Below the pieces are notes generated by a model. The model was given only the letters and a program-made list of their open reading frames with translations. It ran no database searches and was not told the DNA's origin. Positions 17,730-25,953 of a stretch of DNA of 64,000 nucleotides are shown in pieces. The stretch is from positions 310,001-374,000 of the forward strand of contig NZ_FOAX01000003.1 in NCBI RefSeq assembly GCF_900109775.1, in the 5' to 3' direction. A program made the position numbers and the translations under genes. This stretch comes from Pseudoxanthomonas sp. GM95 (GTDB lineage: Bacteria > Pseudomonadota > Gammaproteobacteria > Xanthomonadales > Xanthomonadaceae). The stretch's first letter is position 1, and every line of letters begins with the position of its first letter.

Positions 17730-18170
17730 TCAGTCCTGGCCCGGCGCTTCGTTGAACACCGCCCAGAAGGTCCCCAGCGTCTTGACCGCGGTGAAGAACT
17801 GGTCGATGTCCACCGGCTTGACCACGTAGGCATTGGCACCCAGGTCCCAGCTGCGGACCAGGTCGCTCTCTTCGCGCGAGGACGACAGGATCACCACCGG
17901 CAGAGTCTTGAGCTCCGCGCTCTCGCGAATGGTGCGCAGCACCTCCATGCCATCCATGCGCGGCATCTTGATGTCCAGCAGCAGCACCGCCGGCAGGCCT
18001 TCTGCGCGATCGGCATAGGCGCCGCGGCGCAGCAGGTAATCCATCGCCTCAACGCCGTCCTCGACGTGGACGATGGGGTTGGCCAGGTTGGCCTCGCGCA
18101 GTGCATCGATGGCCATTTCGGCGTCGGCGATGCTGTCTTCTGCCAGCAGGATGGTGCGGATGGGGCTCAT
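17730..18170 (-). CDS. Single-domain response regulator (CheY/Rcp1-like), 146 aa
   Basis: Stand-alone receiver domain with acidic residues E11 and D12 (LLAEDS), acceptor D66 in LLLDIKMPRMDG, the conserved serine in VILSSS, and lysine in VVKPVD. It has no output domain. The sequence resembles Rcp1-type regulators paired with phytochrome-class kinases. The ATG at 18170 overlaps the stop of the upstream kinase (ATGA), so translation is coupled. The partner kinase is likely the upstream gene product, and the phosphoryl group may pass on to the hybrid protein encoded next; that order is inference. Confidence 0.92.
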   Translation of the reverse strand: MSPIRTILLAEDSIADAEMAIDALREANLANPIVHVEDGVEAMDYLLRRGAYADRAEGLPAVLLLDIKMPRMDGMEVLRTIRESAELKTLPVVILSSSREESDLVRSWDLGANAYVVKPVDIDQFFTAVKTLGTFWAVFNEAPGQD

Positions 18171-19996
18171 GCGTTGAACTCTGAAGGTGAAAGGTGGCGG
18201 CGATCGAGGCCGCTGTCCTGGGACGCGGGAATGACGAAATGGAACGTGGCGCCCTGCTCGGGCTCGGCCTCGGCCCAGACCCGGCCGCCGTGGCGCGACA
18301 GCACCCGGCGCACGCTGGCCAGGCCGATGCCGGTGCCGGCGTAATCGCTGGCCTTGTGAAGGCGCTGGAACACGCCGAAGAGCTTGCTGGCGTAGGCCAT
18401 GTCGAAGCCGGCGCCGTTGTCCTTGACCCAGAAATGGTGCTCGCCATCGCCTTCCAGCGCGTAGCCCACCTGGATCTGCGCGACCTCGCGCTTGCCGCTG
18501 TACTTGACCGCGTTGCCCAGCAGGTTCTGCCAGACCTGGCGCAGCATGTTCTCGTCGCCCACCAGGATGGGCAGCGGCTGGATGTCCCAGTCCACGCGCA
18601 GCGGCAGGGCATGCTTGTCGGCGCTGACGTTGGCATCGAGCATCGAGCGGGTTTCGGCCACCAGCGACTGCATGTCCACCGCCTGCAGGCGCAGCGCACT
18701 GCGACCCAGGCGCGAGTAGACCAGCAGGTCGTCGATCAGCGAGGACATGCGCCGGGCCGAGTCGCCGATCACCGTCAGATAGTGGCGGCTGCGTTCGTCG
18801 GCAGCGTCGCCCAGGTGGCGGGCGAGCTTGTCGGAGAAGCCGGACACGTGACGCAGCGGCGCGCGCAAATCGTGCGAGACCGAGTAGCTGAAGGCTTCCA
18901 GCTCGCGGTTGACGTCCGAGACCTGCTCGATCTTGCCTTCCAGCTGCCGGTTGAGGTCGATGATGCGTTGCTGGCTGGTCTTCTGCGTGGTCACGTCGCT
19001 GACCGTCATCAGCACCGCTTCGTCGTCGCGATCGGGCAGCGACATGCGCCGCGCGTTGAGCAGCAGCACGCGTGGCACGCCGCCGGCGGTTTCCTGCTGG
19101 ACCTCGTAGTCCCACAGCTCGCGGCCGCGCGAGAACACGTCGGTCAGGCGCTGCCGCACCACTTCGTCATCCCAGCCTTCGCTGATCTCGCTCAGGCCGA
19201 GCGGATACCGGGTGTCTTCCTCCAGGCCGTACAGCTCGGCGAAGGCCGCGTTGTGCATCAGCACCTGCTGGTCGCCATCGAGCAGCACGATCGGCTCGCG
19301 CACCGACTGCAGCACCGCCGCCGAGCGTTCGGAGATCCGGGTGGCCCGGGTCTCGGCGCGCAGGCGATGGGCGATCTGCCGGCCCAGCACCGCGGTCACC
19401 GCGGTCAGCAGCAGCAACTGCACCAGCAGGCCGCCCCAGCCCACCCAGCTGGCCAGGCGACGGGTGCGGGCCGATTCGGCGATGCGATCGGCCGCGAAAC
19501 GCTGCTCGGCGCCCTGCAACTCCCGCATCAACGGCAGGATCGCGTACTTGGTGCCCAGCTCCTTGACCAGCGCATCGCGCTCGGCCGGCGCGGCTTCGAG
19601 CAGCTGGTGGGCGATGGCCACGCGCCGCTCCAGCACTTCCTTCAGCTGGCCCAGGCGGATCTGCTGGTCGGGCGAGTCACGGGTCAGGCGCATCACGCTC
19701 TGGAGCATCGGCCCGATCACGCCGTCGGCCTTCTCCACACGGGCACGCAGGCGCTCGACCGGCACGCCCAGGCTGACCAGGATCGCGGACTGCTCGACCT
19801 CGCGGATCTCCACGTTCATCGCGCTCAGTTCGGCCTGGACCTGGCGGGTGTGCGAGACCAGGTCAGCCGCGGCCAGGGTCTGGTCCTGCAGCTGCTGGCG
19901 CAGCATCGACGGCGCCACCACGATCAACAGCACCGCCACCCCGATGAAGGGCAGTCGCCAACGCTCCCACTCGACGCGGGCCAACCGTTTCCGCAT
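18167..19996 (-). CDS. Membrane PAS histidine kinase, 609 aa
   Basis: Inner-membrane sensor kinase. TM1 (residues about 15-32), a periplasmic helical region of about 150 residues resembling CHASE3 (33-183), TM2 (about 184-203), a PAS domain (about 222-340, SVREPIVLLDGDQQVLMHN), HisKA with H375 in FSYSVSHDLRAPLRHVSG, and HATPase with NLLGNAVKYS, DNGAGFD and GTGIGLASV. The FSYSVSHDLRAPLR box is typical of phytochrome-class kinases, but there is no chromophore domain. First gene of the operon kinase - receiver - hybrid - DUF938. The signal sensed is unknown. Confidence 0.93.
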   Translation of the reverse strand: MRKRLARVEWERWRLPFIGVAVLLIVVAPSMLRQQLQDQTLAAADLVSHTRQVQAELSAMNVEIREVEQSAILVSLGVPVERLRARVEKADGVIGPMLQSVMRLTRDSPDQQIRLGQLKEVLERRVAIAHQLLEAAPAERDALVKELGTKYAILPLMRELQGAEQRFAADRIAESARTRRLASWVGWGGLLVQLLLLTAVTAVLGRQIAHRLRAETRATRISERSAAVLQSVREPIVLLDGDQQVLMHNAAFAELYGLEEDTRYPLGLSEISEGWDDEVVRQRLTDVFSRGRELWDYEVQQETAGGVPRVLLLNARRMSLPDRDDEAVLMTVSDVTTQKTSQQRIIDLNRQLEGKIEQVSDVNRELEAFSYSVSHDLRAPLRHVSGFSDKLARHLGDAADERSRHYLTVIGDSARRMSSLIDDLLVYSRLGRSALRLQAVDMQSLVAETRSMLDANVSADKHALPLRVDWDIQPLPILVGDENMLRQVWQNLLGNAVKYSGKREVAQIQVGYALEGDGEHHFWVKDNGAGFDMAYASKLFGVFQRLHKASDYAGTGIGLASVRRVLSRHGGRVWAEAEPEQGATFHFVIPASQDSGLDRRHLSPSEFNA

Positions 19997-20080
19997 TCAG
20001 ATACCTGTTGATGTCATCCCCGACCGGGCGGTATCGCACCTGCCCCGTCGCGGAAATGTTAAATCGCGATACACACCGCA

Positions 20081-20114
20081 TTTGCCTGTTCAGCTTTTAC
20101 GCGTAACAGGCAAA
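20081..20114. promoter_or_regulatory. Perfect 10-bp inverted repeat between divergent genes
   Basis: TTTGCCTGTT (20081-20090) and AACAGGCAAA (20105-20114) with a 14-base spacer, about 85 bp upstream of the kinase gene and 169 bp upstream of opgD. Both flanking genes read away from it, so it is not a terminator for them. It could be an operator or the stem of a leader transcript. The 286-bp gap otherwise shows only TAGGAT (20241-20246) as a -10 candidate for opgD. Confidence 0.5.
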
Positions 20115-20282
20115 ACTGCGCAGGCGGCAACGCGTCTCCAAACGCGCGGGCTCCGGCGGCAACGGCGCATTTTCGCAGATCGGACCAAGGCCGCACAGGG
20201 CACTGTCGGCGAAGTCACCCCGCCACGGGCCCGGCTTGGCTAGGATGCACCGCTTGCCACCACCCAGATGCCGTGCCCGCCC

Positions 20283-21896
20283 ATGATCCGACGCCAGTTC
20301 CTGACCCAAGCCGCCGGCACGCTCGCCGCCCTTGGCCTGCCGCCCGCCCTGCTGCTGTCCGAGCCGGCCTTCGCGGCGGCCCGCGCGGGCAAGTCCAACC
20401 TGGTGTTCGGGCCGGCCCAGCCGTTCGACTACGCCAGCTTGAAGGGCCAGGCGCGGGCGCTGGCCGGCAAGCCTTACAAAGCCCACGGCGGCCCGCTGCC
20501 GGCGGCGCTGGATGGGCTGACCTGGGACCAGTACCAGGCGATTGCCTATCGCAAGGACCACGCGCTGTGGACCGGCCAGGACGATGAATTCCTGGCCCAG
20601 TTCTTCCACATGGGCCTGTACTTCAAGAAGCCGGTGACCATGCACGAGGTCGCCGACGGCCAGGCGCGCGAGATCAAGTACAACGCCGGCATGTTCGACT
20701 ATGGCAAGAGCGGCCTGGGCAAGGCCAAGCTGCCCGAGTCGCTGGGCTTTGCCGGTTTCCGCCTGAACACCAAGGCCGATCCCAACCGCGATTTCGCCGC
20801 GTTCCTGGGCGCCAGCTATTTCCGCGCGGTGGGCAAGGAAGGCCAGTACGGCCAGTCCGCGCGCGGCCTGGCGATCGATACCGGTAGCGGCAAGCCGGAG
20901 GAATTCCCCGATTTCGTCGCCTATTACCTGGAAAAGCCGGCCAAGGATTCAGATACCCTGGTCCTGTACGGCCTACTGGACTCGCCCAGCGTGGCCGGCG
21001 CCTACCGCTTTGCCCTGACCCCGGGCGAGCCGCTGGTGATGGAGATCGACTGCGCCCTGTATCCGCGCACCACCATCGACCGTATGGGTCTGGGCCCGTG
21101 CACCAGCATGTACCAGACCGGCGAAAACGACCGCCGCATGGCCTGGGACTGGCGCCCGGAAATCCACGACACCGACGGCCTGGCCCTGCACACCGGCAGC
21201 GGCGAGTGGATCTGGCGCCCGCTGACCAACCCGCCGCAGCTGCGCTTCAACGCCTTCTCCGATACCGACCCGAAGGGCTTCGGCCTGCTGCAGCGCGACC
21301 GCGACTTCGACCACTACCAGGACGATGGCGTGTTCTACGAGAAGCGCCCATGCCTGTGGGTCGAGCCCAAGGCTGGCTGGGGCGAGGGCTCGGTGCAGCT
21401 GATCGAGATCCCGACCATCGACGAGACCTTCGACAACATCGTCGCGTTCTGGAGCCCGAAGGAAAAACCCAAGGCCGGCGACGAGCTGCTGTACGGCTAC
21501 AAGCTGTACTGGGGCTCGGCCGCGCCGATGGTGCCCACCCAAGCGGTGTGCGTGGCCAGCCGCACCGGCCTGGGCGGCGTGGTCGGGCAGAAGCGCAACC
21601 ACTGGTCGCAGCGCTTCGCGGTGGATTTCACCGGCGGCAACCTGGCCGCGCTGGAAAAGGCCGACGCCAAGGTCGAGCCCGCCCTGCAGATCACCGGCGG
21701 CAAGCTGGAAACCGTGTCCTGCCGCCCGCTGCGCGAGCTCAAAGGCTTCCGCGTGATGTTCGACGTGGTGCCGGACAAGGAGGACAGCAGCCAGATCGAC
21801 CTACGCCTGTTCCTGAAGGACGCCACCGGTGCCCTGAGTGAGACCTGGCTGTACCAGTTCAGCCCGCCGCCGAGCGCCGAGCGCAAGCTGTACTAA
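20283..21896 (+). CDS. opgD: Glucan biosynthesis protein OpgD (MdoD), 537 aa
   Basis: Periplasmic protein of the MdoG/OpgG-OpgD family, which shapes or branches osmoregulated periplasmic glucans. From the ATG at 20283 it starts with a Tat signal, MIRRQFLTQAAGTLAALG, ending near AFAAA; Tat export is characteristic of OpgD rather than OpgG. Family blocks include FDYASLKGQARALAGKPY near the N-terminus, FRLNTKADPN, and MGLGPCTSMYQTGENDRR. Length is normal for OpgD (about 540-550 aa). An in-frame ATG at 20268 lies 15 bases upstream and would only extend the leader. It is transcribed alone, divergent from the histidine kinase gene; no opgH is in the window. Confidence 0.95.
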   Translation: MIRRQFLTQAAGTLAALGLPPALLLSEPAFAAARAGKSNLVFGPAQPFDYASLKGQARALAGKPYKAHGGPLPAALDGLTWDQYQAIAYRKDHALWTGQDDEFLAQFFHMGLYFKKPVTMHEVADGQAREIKYNAGMFDYGKSGLGKAKLPESLGFAGFRLNTKADPNRDFAAFLGASYFRAVGKEGQYGQSARGLAIDTGSGKPEEFPDFVAYYLEKPAKDSDTLVLYGLLDSPSVAGAYRFALTPGEPLVMEIDCALYPRTTIDRMGLGPCTSMYQTGENDRRMAWDWRPEIHDTDGLALHTGSGEWIWRPLTNPPQLRFNAFSDTDPKGFGLLQRDRDFDHYQDDGVFYEKRPCLWVEPKAGWGEGSVQLIEIPTIDETFDNIVAFWSPKEKPKAGDELLYGYKLYWGSAAPMVPTQAVCVASRTGLGGVVGQKRNHWSQRFAVDFTGGNLAALEKADAKVEPALQITGGKLETVSCRPLRELKGFRVMFDVVPDKEDSSQIDLRLFLKDATGALSETWLYQFSPPPSAERKLY

Positions 21897-21901
21897 CGCT
21901 T

Positions 21902-21958
21902 CGCGGGGCGCAACACCCCGCCCATGCCCCGCGGCTGCAGCGCGACGGGCCTGCAGCC
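21902..21958. terminator. Overlapping strong hairpins after opgD
   Basis: CGCGGGGC (21902-21909) pairs perfectly with GCCCCGCG (21926-21933), and GGCTGCAG (21933-21940) pairs with CTGCAGCC (21951-21958). They begin 5 bp after the opgD stop codon. There is no T tract, so this is a weak intrinsic-terminator call. The rest of the 334-bp gap to the next gene holds no convincing ORF, but it does contain a near-repeat of CACGTGCGTCCGGT at 21961 and 22190. Confidence 0.4.
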
Positions 21959-22230
21959 GTCACGTGCGTCCGGTTCACCGGGTCTTCTGCGTTCAAGCCT
22001 AAGTAGCCGCAAGGCAGTGACATCCGTCCGCCTGTCCATGCCGCGCCCTTCGCGCGCACCGGACAGACACCGGTTGCCACCGCCCGGCGGCTGCAACACG
22101 TGTGGTTGCGCGATGGGCGACCGATGTTTCCGGCACGCGCGGGGTTTGAGCGGCACGGTGCCGCCGAAGCCCGCGCCGACATCGGACACCACGTGCGTCA
22201 GGTAACCCCCAGCTTGACGAGGGATGTGTC

Positions 22231-23418
22231 ATGGCCGACCGGTCGGTACTGCTGTCTTCCAACTACAACGCGTGGCCCGAGCCGTTCAATGGCCAGGCCT
22301 ACGCGTTCCTGAATGTCATCGACCAGGTCGAGGACGCGGACATCGTCACGCCGATGGCCTCGCCGCACACCGACGGCCGCGGCGTGAATCCAGCCGTGGG
22401 TTACCTGTGGAAGGAGCTGCGCCATCGCCTGACTTCGCAGGCCTGGCGCCGATTCGGCCAGCCGGGCCTGTCCAACGCGCAGCCGGTGCACATCGCGCGC
22501 GACTACGACGTGTTCCTGTTCGTGTGCCAGTTCCCGCTGGAGCTGACCGCGCTGCAGCGCATGCACGGCTGGCGCCAGCGTTCGGAAAAGGCCTACGCCT
22601 ACATGCTGGAAGGCTGGCCCGAGCGCTTCCCGGCGCAGGCGCAGGAGCTGCGGCTGCTCGACCAGTTCGACCATGTCTTCGTGCTCAACGCCGAGAGCAT
22701 CCCGGCGCTGCGCAAATACACCTCCACGCCGATTTCGTTCCTGCCCAGCGCCTGCGACACGCTGCTGGCGTGTCCGTACCCGGCCAACCCCCAGCGCAGC
22801 ATCGACGTGCTCAGCCTGGGCCGGCGCATGCCCGAGCTGCACACCAAGCTGGCGGCGCTGGCCGCGCAGGACGGCAACTTCTTCTACGTGCACGACGTGC
22901 TCAAGGCCGGCGCGGTCACTGACTGGGCCGAGCATCGCGGGCAGTCGGCGGCGATGATCAAGCGCGCCAAGTACTTCGTCGCCTACGACTTCACCGTGGA
23001 CACCACGGGCATCTTCAAGGGCGTGCGCAAGAACGCGCTGGCCACGCGCTATTTCGAAGGCACGGCCGGCGGTTCGATCGTGCTGGGCTCGCGCCAGCAG
23101 TGCGTAGAGTTCGCCGAGCATTTCGACTGGGAAGACGCGGTGATCGAGATGCCACCCAACACGCCGGACGTCGGCGCGTTCCTGGCCGACCTCAGCAACC
23201 AGCGCGAGCGCCTCGAATTGGCCCGTGCCACAAACGTCAGCCAGGCCTTGCGCCGGCACGACTGGGCGCATCGTTGGGCGCAGCTGCTGGACATGGTCGG
23301 CCTGCCGCGCAGCCCGCGGCTGCAGCAGCGCATCGATCGCCTGACCAACATGGCCAACATGGTCGAAGTCGCCCACGGCGCACCCCGGGGGGTGCGACGG
23401 CACGACGTAACGGTCTGA
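22231..23418 (+). CDS. GT-B glycosyltransferase-like protein, 395 aa
   Basis: Resembles family 1/4-type (GT-B) glycosyltransferases with the C-terminal 'group 1' donor half: VFVLNAESIPALRKY and ISFLPSACDTLLACPYP in the hinge region, then IDVLSLGRRMPELHTKL, and the nucleotide-sugar-site block TRYFEGTAGGSIVLGSRQQ. The classic EX7E is not exact. The sugar donor and acceptor are not evident. It is followed on the same strand by four nucleotide-sugar genes starting 130 bp later, so it probably transfers the CDP-sugar they make to an envelope glycan. The start ATG at 22231 follows GAGGGATGTGTC. Function is inferred from fold and neighbours. Confidence 0.75.
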   Translation: MADRSVLLSSNYNAWPEPFNGQAYAFLNVIDQVEDADIVTPMASPHTDGRGVNPAVGYLWKELRHRLTSQAWRRFGQPGLSNAQPVHIARDYDVFLFVCQFPLELTALQRMHGWRQRSEKAYAYMLEGWPERFPAQAQELRLLDQFDHVFVLNAESIPALRKYTSTPISFLPSACDTLLACPYPANPQRSIDVLSLGRRMPELHTKLAALAAQDGNFFYVHDVLKAGAVTDWAEHRGQSAAMIKRAKYFVAYDFTVDTTGIFKGVRKNALATRYFEGTAGGSIVLGSRQQCVEFAEHFDWEDAVIEMPPNTPDVGAFLADLSNQRERLELARATNVSQALRRHDWAHRWAQLLDMVGLPRSPRLQQRIDRLTNMANMVEVAHGAPRGVRRHDVTV

Positions 23419-23547
23419 GCAGTCCCACCTCACCCCACGGCGGCGGGAGGGCCGTCGCCACCGTCGCAGTCGCCGCCTGGCGCCTGCGGGATGCAAGCAG
23501 CCGGCAGCCCGGCAAAGGACAAGCAGCGTGATGCGGAAGGAGTTCGA

Positions 23548-24321
23548 ATGAAGGCAGTCATCCTGGCGGGCGGCCTTGGCACCCGGATTTCCGAGGAAAC
23601 CTCGGTGCGGCCCAAGCCCATGGTGGAGATCGGTGGCCGGCCGGTGCTGTGGCACATCATGAAGATCTACAGCCACTACGGCATCAACGATTTCATCGTG
23701 TGCCTGGGCTACCGTGGCGAGGTGATCAAGGACTTCTTCATCAACTACCACCTGATGGGGTCGGACATCACCTGCGACCTGGCCACCAACACCACCACCT
23801 TGCACAACACGCGCGCCGAGCCATGGCGGGTCACGCTGGTCGATACCGGCGCCGATACGATGACCGGCGGCCGCCTCAAGCGCGTCATGCCCTACCTGCA
23901 GGACGAGGAAGCGTTCTGCCTGACCTACGGCGACGGCGTGTCCGACGTGGACATCGCCGCCGGCATCGAACTGCACCAGCGCGAAGGCCGCCTGGCCACG
24001 GTCACCGCGGTGCAGCCACCGGGCCGCTTCGGCGCGCTGCGCGTGGAAGGCGACCAGGTCACCGGCTTCCGCGAAAAGCCCGCCGATGGCGATGGCCTGA
24101 TCAATGGCGGCTTCTTCGTGCTCTCGCCCAAGGTGGCCGACTTCATCACCGACGACAGCACCGTGTGGGAGAACGCGCCGCTGGAAGGCCTGGTCGAGCA
24201 GGGCCAGCTGAGCGTCTACAAGCACGAAGGCTTCTGGCAGCCGATGGACACGCTGCGCGACAAGAACTACCTCAACGATCTCTGGGTCAACAACAAGGCG
24301 CCGTGGCGCGTGTGGGAGTGA
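23548..24321 (+). CDS. rfbF: Glucose-1-phosphate cytidylyltransferase, 257 aa
   Basis: Makes CDP-glucose from CTP and glucose 1-phosphate. The nucleotidyltransferase signature is MKAVILAGGLGTRISEET with VRPKPMVEIGG. Family-specific segments are KIYSHYGINDFIVCLGYRG, YGDGVSDVD and NGGFFVLSPK, ending in the typical WQPMDTLRDKNYLNDLW. The length equals RfbF/DdhA (257 aa). AAGGAG sits five bases before the ATG at 23548, which settles the start over in-frame codons upstream. The stop codon lies next to a GTG/ATG choice for the next gene (gap of five bases to the ATG). CDP-glucose normally feeds a 4,6-dehydratase (RfbG); no standard RfbG is in this operon. Confidence 0.95.
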   Translation: MKAVILAGGLGTRISEETSVRPKPMVEIGGRPVLWHIMKIYSHYGINDFIVCLGYRGEVIKDFFINYHLMGSDITCDLATNTTTLHNTRAEPWRVTLVDTGADTMTGGRLKRVMPYLQDEEAFCLTYGDGVSDVDIAAGIELHQREGRLATVTAVQPPGRFGALRVEGDQVTGFREKPADGDGLINGGFFVLSPKVADFITDDSTVWENAPLEGLVEQGQLSVYKHEGFWQPMDTLRDKNYLNDLWVNNKAPWRVWE

Positions 24322-24326
24322 AGACG

Positions 24327-25373
24327 ATGCGTATCCTGATCACCGGCAACATGGGCTACATCGGCCCTGTCCTGGCCCGCCACCTGCGCCAGCGTTTCCC
24401 CACCGCCTACCTGGTCGGCGTGGACCGCGGCTGGTTTGCCCATTGCCTGTCGGACAAGCGCGGCCTGCCCGAAGTGGTGCTGGACGAGCAGTGGTTCCGC
24501 GACGTGCGCGACCTCACCGCGCAGGACCTGACCGGCTTCGATGCGGTCGTACACCTGGCGGCGGTGTCCAACGATGCGATGGGCAAGCGCTTCGAGATCG
24601 TCACCGATCAGATCAACTGCAAGGCCAGCCTGTCGGTGGCCCAAGCCGCAGCCGAGGCCGGCGTGAAGCACTTCGTGTTCGCCTCCAGCTGCAGCGTCTA
24701 CGGCGCGGCCGCTGATGGCACGCCGCGCTCGGAAACCAGCGGCATCGCCCCGCTCACGGCCTACGCGCATTCCAAAATCGACACCGAAACCGGCCTGTCC
24801 GCGATGGAGACCGACATGGTCATCACCGCGCTGCGCTTTGCGACCGCGTGCGGCGCCTCGCCGCGCCTGCGCCTGGACCTGGTGCTGAACGACTTCGTCG
24901 CCGGCGCCGTGGCCAGCGGCAAGGTCGACGTGCTCTCCGACGGTACCCCGTGGCGCCCGCTGATCCACGTGCGCGACATGTCGCGCGCCATCGAATGGGC
25001 GATCCAGCGCCCGGCCGAGACGGGCGGCCGCTATCTGTACGTCAATGCCGGCTCGGAACGCTGGAACGTGCAGGTGCGCGACCTGGCCCAGGCGGTCGGC
25101 GCGGCGATCCCGACCGCGGAGGTCTCCATCTCCACCAATGCCCCGGCGGACAACCGCAGCTATCGCGTGGATTTTTCGCTGTTCGAACAGCTCGCGCCTG
25201 ACCACCAGCCGATCGAAACCCTGGAAGGCACCATCGCCGAGCTGCGCGACGAGCTGCAGCGTACCGCCTTCTCCGATCGCAACTTCCGCCAGAGCGGCTT
25301 CATCCGCCTGCGCATCCTGGAAGGCTTGGTCGACAGTGGTGTGCTGGCGCCCGATCTGCGGGCCGCCGCATGA
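24327..25373 (+). CDS. Extended SDR (NAD-dependent epimerase/dehydratase), 348 aa
   Basis: Nucleotide-sugar-modifying extended short-chain dehydrogenase. The NAD motif is ITGNMGYIGPVL, the catalytic serine region is FASSCSVYG, and the Tyr-Lys pair is in YAHSK. Downstream, WRPLIHVRDMSRAI is typical of UDP/CDP-sugar epimerases. The start ATG at 24327 has GGGAG eight bases upstream; an alternative GTG at 24318 would overlap the rfbF stop codon. The substrate is probably the CDP-hexose made by RfbF; whether it dehydrates, epimerises or reduces cannot be read. It overlaps the next gene by ATGA. Confidence 0.88.
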   Translation: MRILITGNMGYIGPVLARHLRQRFPTAYLVGVDRGWFAHCLSDKRGLPEVVLDEQWFRDVRDLTAQDLTGFDAVVHLAAVSNDAMGKRFEIVTDQINCKASLSVAQAAAEAGVKHFVFASSCSVYGAAADGTPRSETSGIAPLTAYAHSKIDTETGLSAMETDMVITALRFATACGASPRLRLDLVLNDFVAGAVASGKVDVLSDGTPWRPLIHVRDMSRAIEWAIQRPAETGGRYLYVNAGSERWNVQVRDLAQAVGAAIPTAEVSISTNAPADNRSYRVDFSLFEQLAPDHQPIETLEGTIAELRDELQRTAFSDRNFRQSGFIRLRILEGLVDSGVLAPDLRAAA

Positions 25374-25933
25374 AGTTCCACGCCACACCGCTGCAGGGCG
25401 CCTTCGTGATCGAGCCGGAAAAGCGCGGCGACGATCGCGGCTGGTTTGCCCGCGTGTTCTGCGAGAAGGAAATGGCCGCCGCCGGCCTGGTCGATCGCTT
25501 CGTCCAGGTCAACAATTCCTATAACGCCGAGGCCGGCACGCTGCGCGGCATGCATTACCAATTGCCGCCCGCGCCGGAGGTCAAGATCGTGCGCTGCGTG
25601 CGCGGCGCGCTGTGGGATTGCATCGTCGACCTGCGCCCGGATTCGCCGACGTATCTCAAATGGCACGGCGTGGAGCTGACTGCGGAAAATCGACTGGCCT
25701 ATTACGTGCCGCGCGGCTTCGCCCACGGCTTCGTGACGCTGGAGCCGGATACCGAAGCGTTCTACCTGGCCAGCGCGTTCTACGAGCCGACCGCCGAGCG
25801 CGGCCTGCGCTGGAACGACCCGACCTTCAATATCCAGTGGCCGGCCGAAGGCAAGATCATTTCGGACAAGGACGCGGCGTGGCCGGATTTCGATCCGGAT
25901 TTCCACGGCGTCGAACAACTGATCGGCTACTGA
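25370..25933 (+). CDS. dTDP-4-dehydrorhamnose 3,5-epimerase family protein, 187 aa
   Basis: Cupin-fold sugar epimerase of the RmlC family. Visible: the N-terminal DDRGWFARVFCEKE (RmlC-like GFFxEx), QVNNSYN, LRGMHYQ with the active-site histidine, VRCVRGALWDCIVDLR, and YVPRGFAHGFVTLE. The final ISDKDAAWPDF matches the family end. Translation is coupled to the SDR gene by ATGA. Because it sits behind a cytidylyltransferase rather than RmlA, the substrate is more likely a CDP-4-keto sugar than dTDP-4-keto-rhamnose; that is inference. Confidence 0.9.
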   Translation: MKFHATPLQGAFVIEPEKRGDDRGWFARVFCEKEMAAAGLVDRFVQVNNSYNAEAGTLRGMHYQLPPAPEVKIVRCVRGALWDCIVDLRPDSPTYLKWHGVELTAENRLAYYVPRGFAHGFVTLEPDTEAFYLASAFYEPTAERGLRWNDPTFNIQWPAEGKIISDKDAAWPDFDPDFHGVEQLIGY

Positions 25934-25953
25934 CCCCACGACAGGACTTCCCC

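Noticed and set aside
21961-22230. A c-di-GMP (GEMM) or other riboswitch before the glycosyltransferase gene
   Set aside because: Some hairpins exist, but the conserved GEMM core and other riboswitch signatures I know are not present.
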